Source of the DNA: JAGRGG01 sp965217265
GTDB lineage: Bacteria > Pseudomonadota > Alphaproteobacteria > Geminicoccales > Geminicoccaceae
Assembly: GCA_965217265.1 (NCBI GenBank)
Contig: CBDCHP010000018.1
Coordinates: forward strand, 372,001 to 436,000
Reading direction: 5' to 3'
Length of the DNA stretch: 64,000 nt
Under the pieces are notes generated by a model. The model did no database searches, was not told the origin of the DNA, and saw nothing but the letters and a program-made list of their open reading frames with translations. The translations under genes and the position numbers were made by a program. Positions 63,998 to 64,000 of this stretch are shown in pieces. Position 1 is the first letter of the stretch; each line of letters starts with the position of its first letter.

Positions 63998-64000
63998 GTT

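Overview
The window is very GC-rich chromosomal DNA from an alphaproteobacterium, most likely in or near Rhodospirillales/Geminicoccales. The evidence is a canonical CtrA cell-cycle regulator with its own TTAA-N7-TTAA box, an alphaproteobacterial suf operon led by an Rrf2 regulator, an sdhCDAB operon, a recO-parC pair, and frequent GTG/TTG starts with 4-nt gene overlaps. The genus cannot be named from sequence alone. I see no rRNA, tRNA, CRISPR array, phage or complete IS element.

Layout. 0-3.4 kb: galU, ugd (UDP-sugar supply) and a phytase-like lipoprotein. 3.4-5.8 kb: a bacterioferritin lacking the haem-ligand Met, a decayed LysR gene and a membrane protein. 5.97-11.75 kb: Fe-S assembly operon (Rrf2 regulator, sufB, sufC, sufD, sufS, sufT). 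11.9-12.6 kb: ctrA, convergent to suf. 12.8-20.1 kb: miscellaneous genes (MBL hydrolase, arylsulfotransferase-like, GDPD, GlsB-like, DUF3291, MT-A70 methyltransferase, GNAT). 20.2-23.6 kb: sdhCDAB. 23.9-26.2 kb: two tandem RTX/EF-hand proteins. 26.6-43.6 kb: an exopolysaccharide locus with two divergent operons around a 440-bp AT-rich region. 43.6-47.9 kb: a large beta-helix/DUF4114 protein without a credible N-terminus, DUF4174 and CIA30 proteins. 48-51 kb: gspE and gspF. 51.1-58.9 kb: a decayed GIY-YIG gene, an SMP-30 family protein, sulfite dehydrogenase (sorAB-like), a LysE exporter, a GGDEF-EAL protein and an M20 deacylase. 59-63.2 kb: Uma2 genes (one intact, one decayed), parC, recO. 63.2-64 kb: repeats, a second decayed GIY-YIG gene and an AT-rich ORF.

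How it fits together. galU and ugd make UDP-glucose and UDP-glucuronate that the exopolysaccharide locus could use. That locus encodes a priming transferase, four further glycosyltransferases (three GT4, one GT26), a Wzx flippase, a VpsF-like polymerase, a Wzz-like chain-length protein, a separate BY-kinase-like ATPase, a GH5 hydrolase and modifying enzymes. CtrA boxes lie before ctrA and before the GGDEF-EAL gene, suggesting a CtrA to c-di-GMP connection.

The most unusual feature is a family of seven intergenic inverted-repeat elements (five full, two half), about 125-155 bp when complete. Their arms look like back-to-back intrinsic terminators, their ends often carry the TGA stop of the adjacent gene, and they fill convergent gene junctions almost exactly. 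A second palindromic repeat family brackets a decayed GIY-YIG nuclease gene in inverted orientation.
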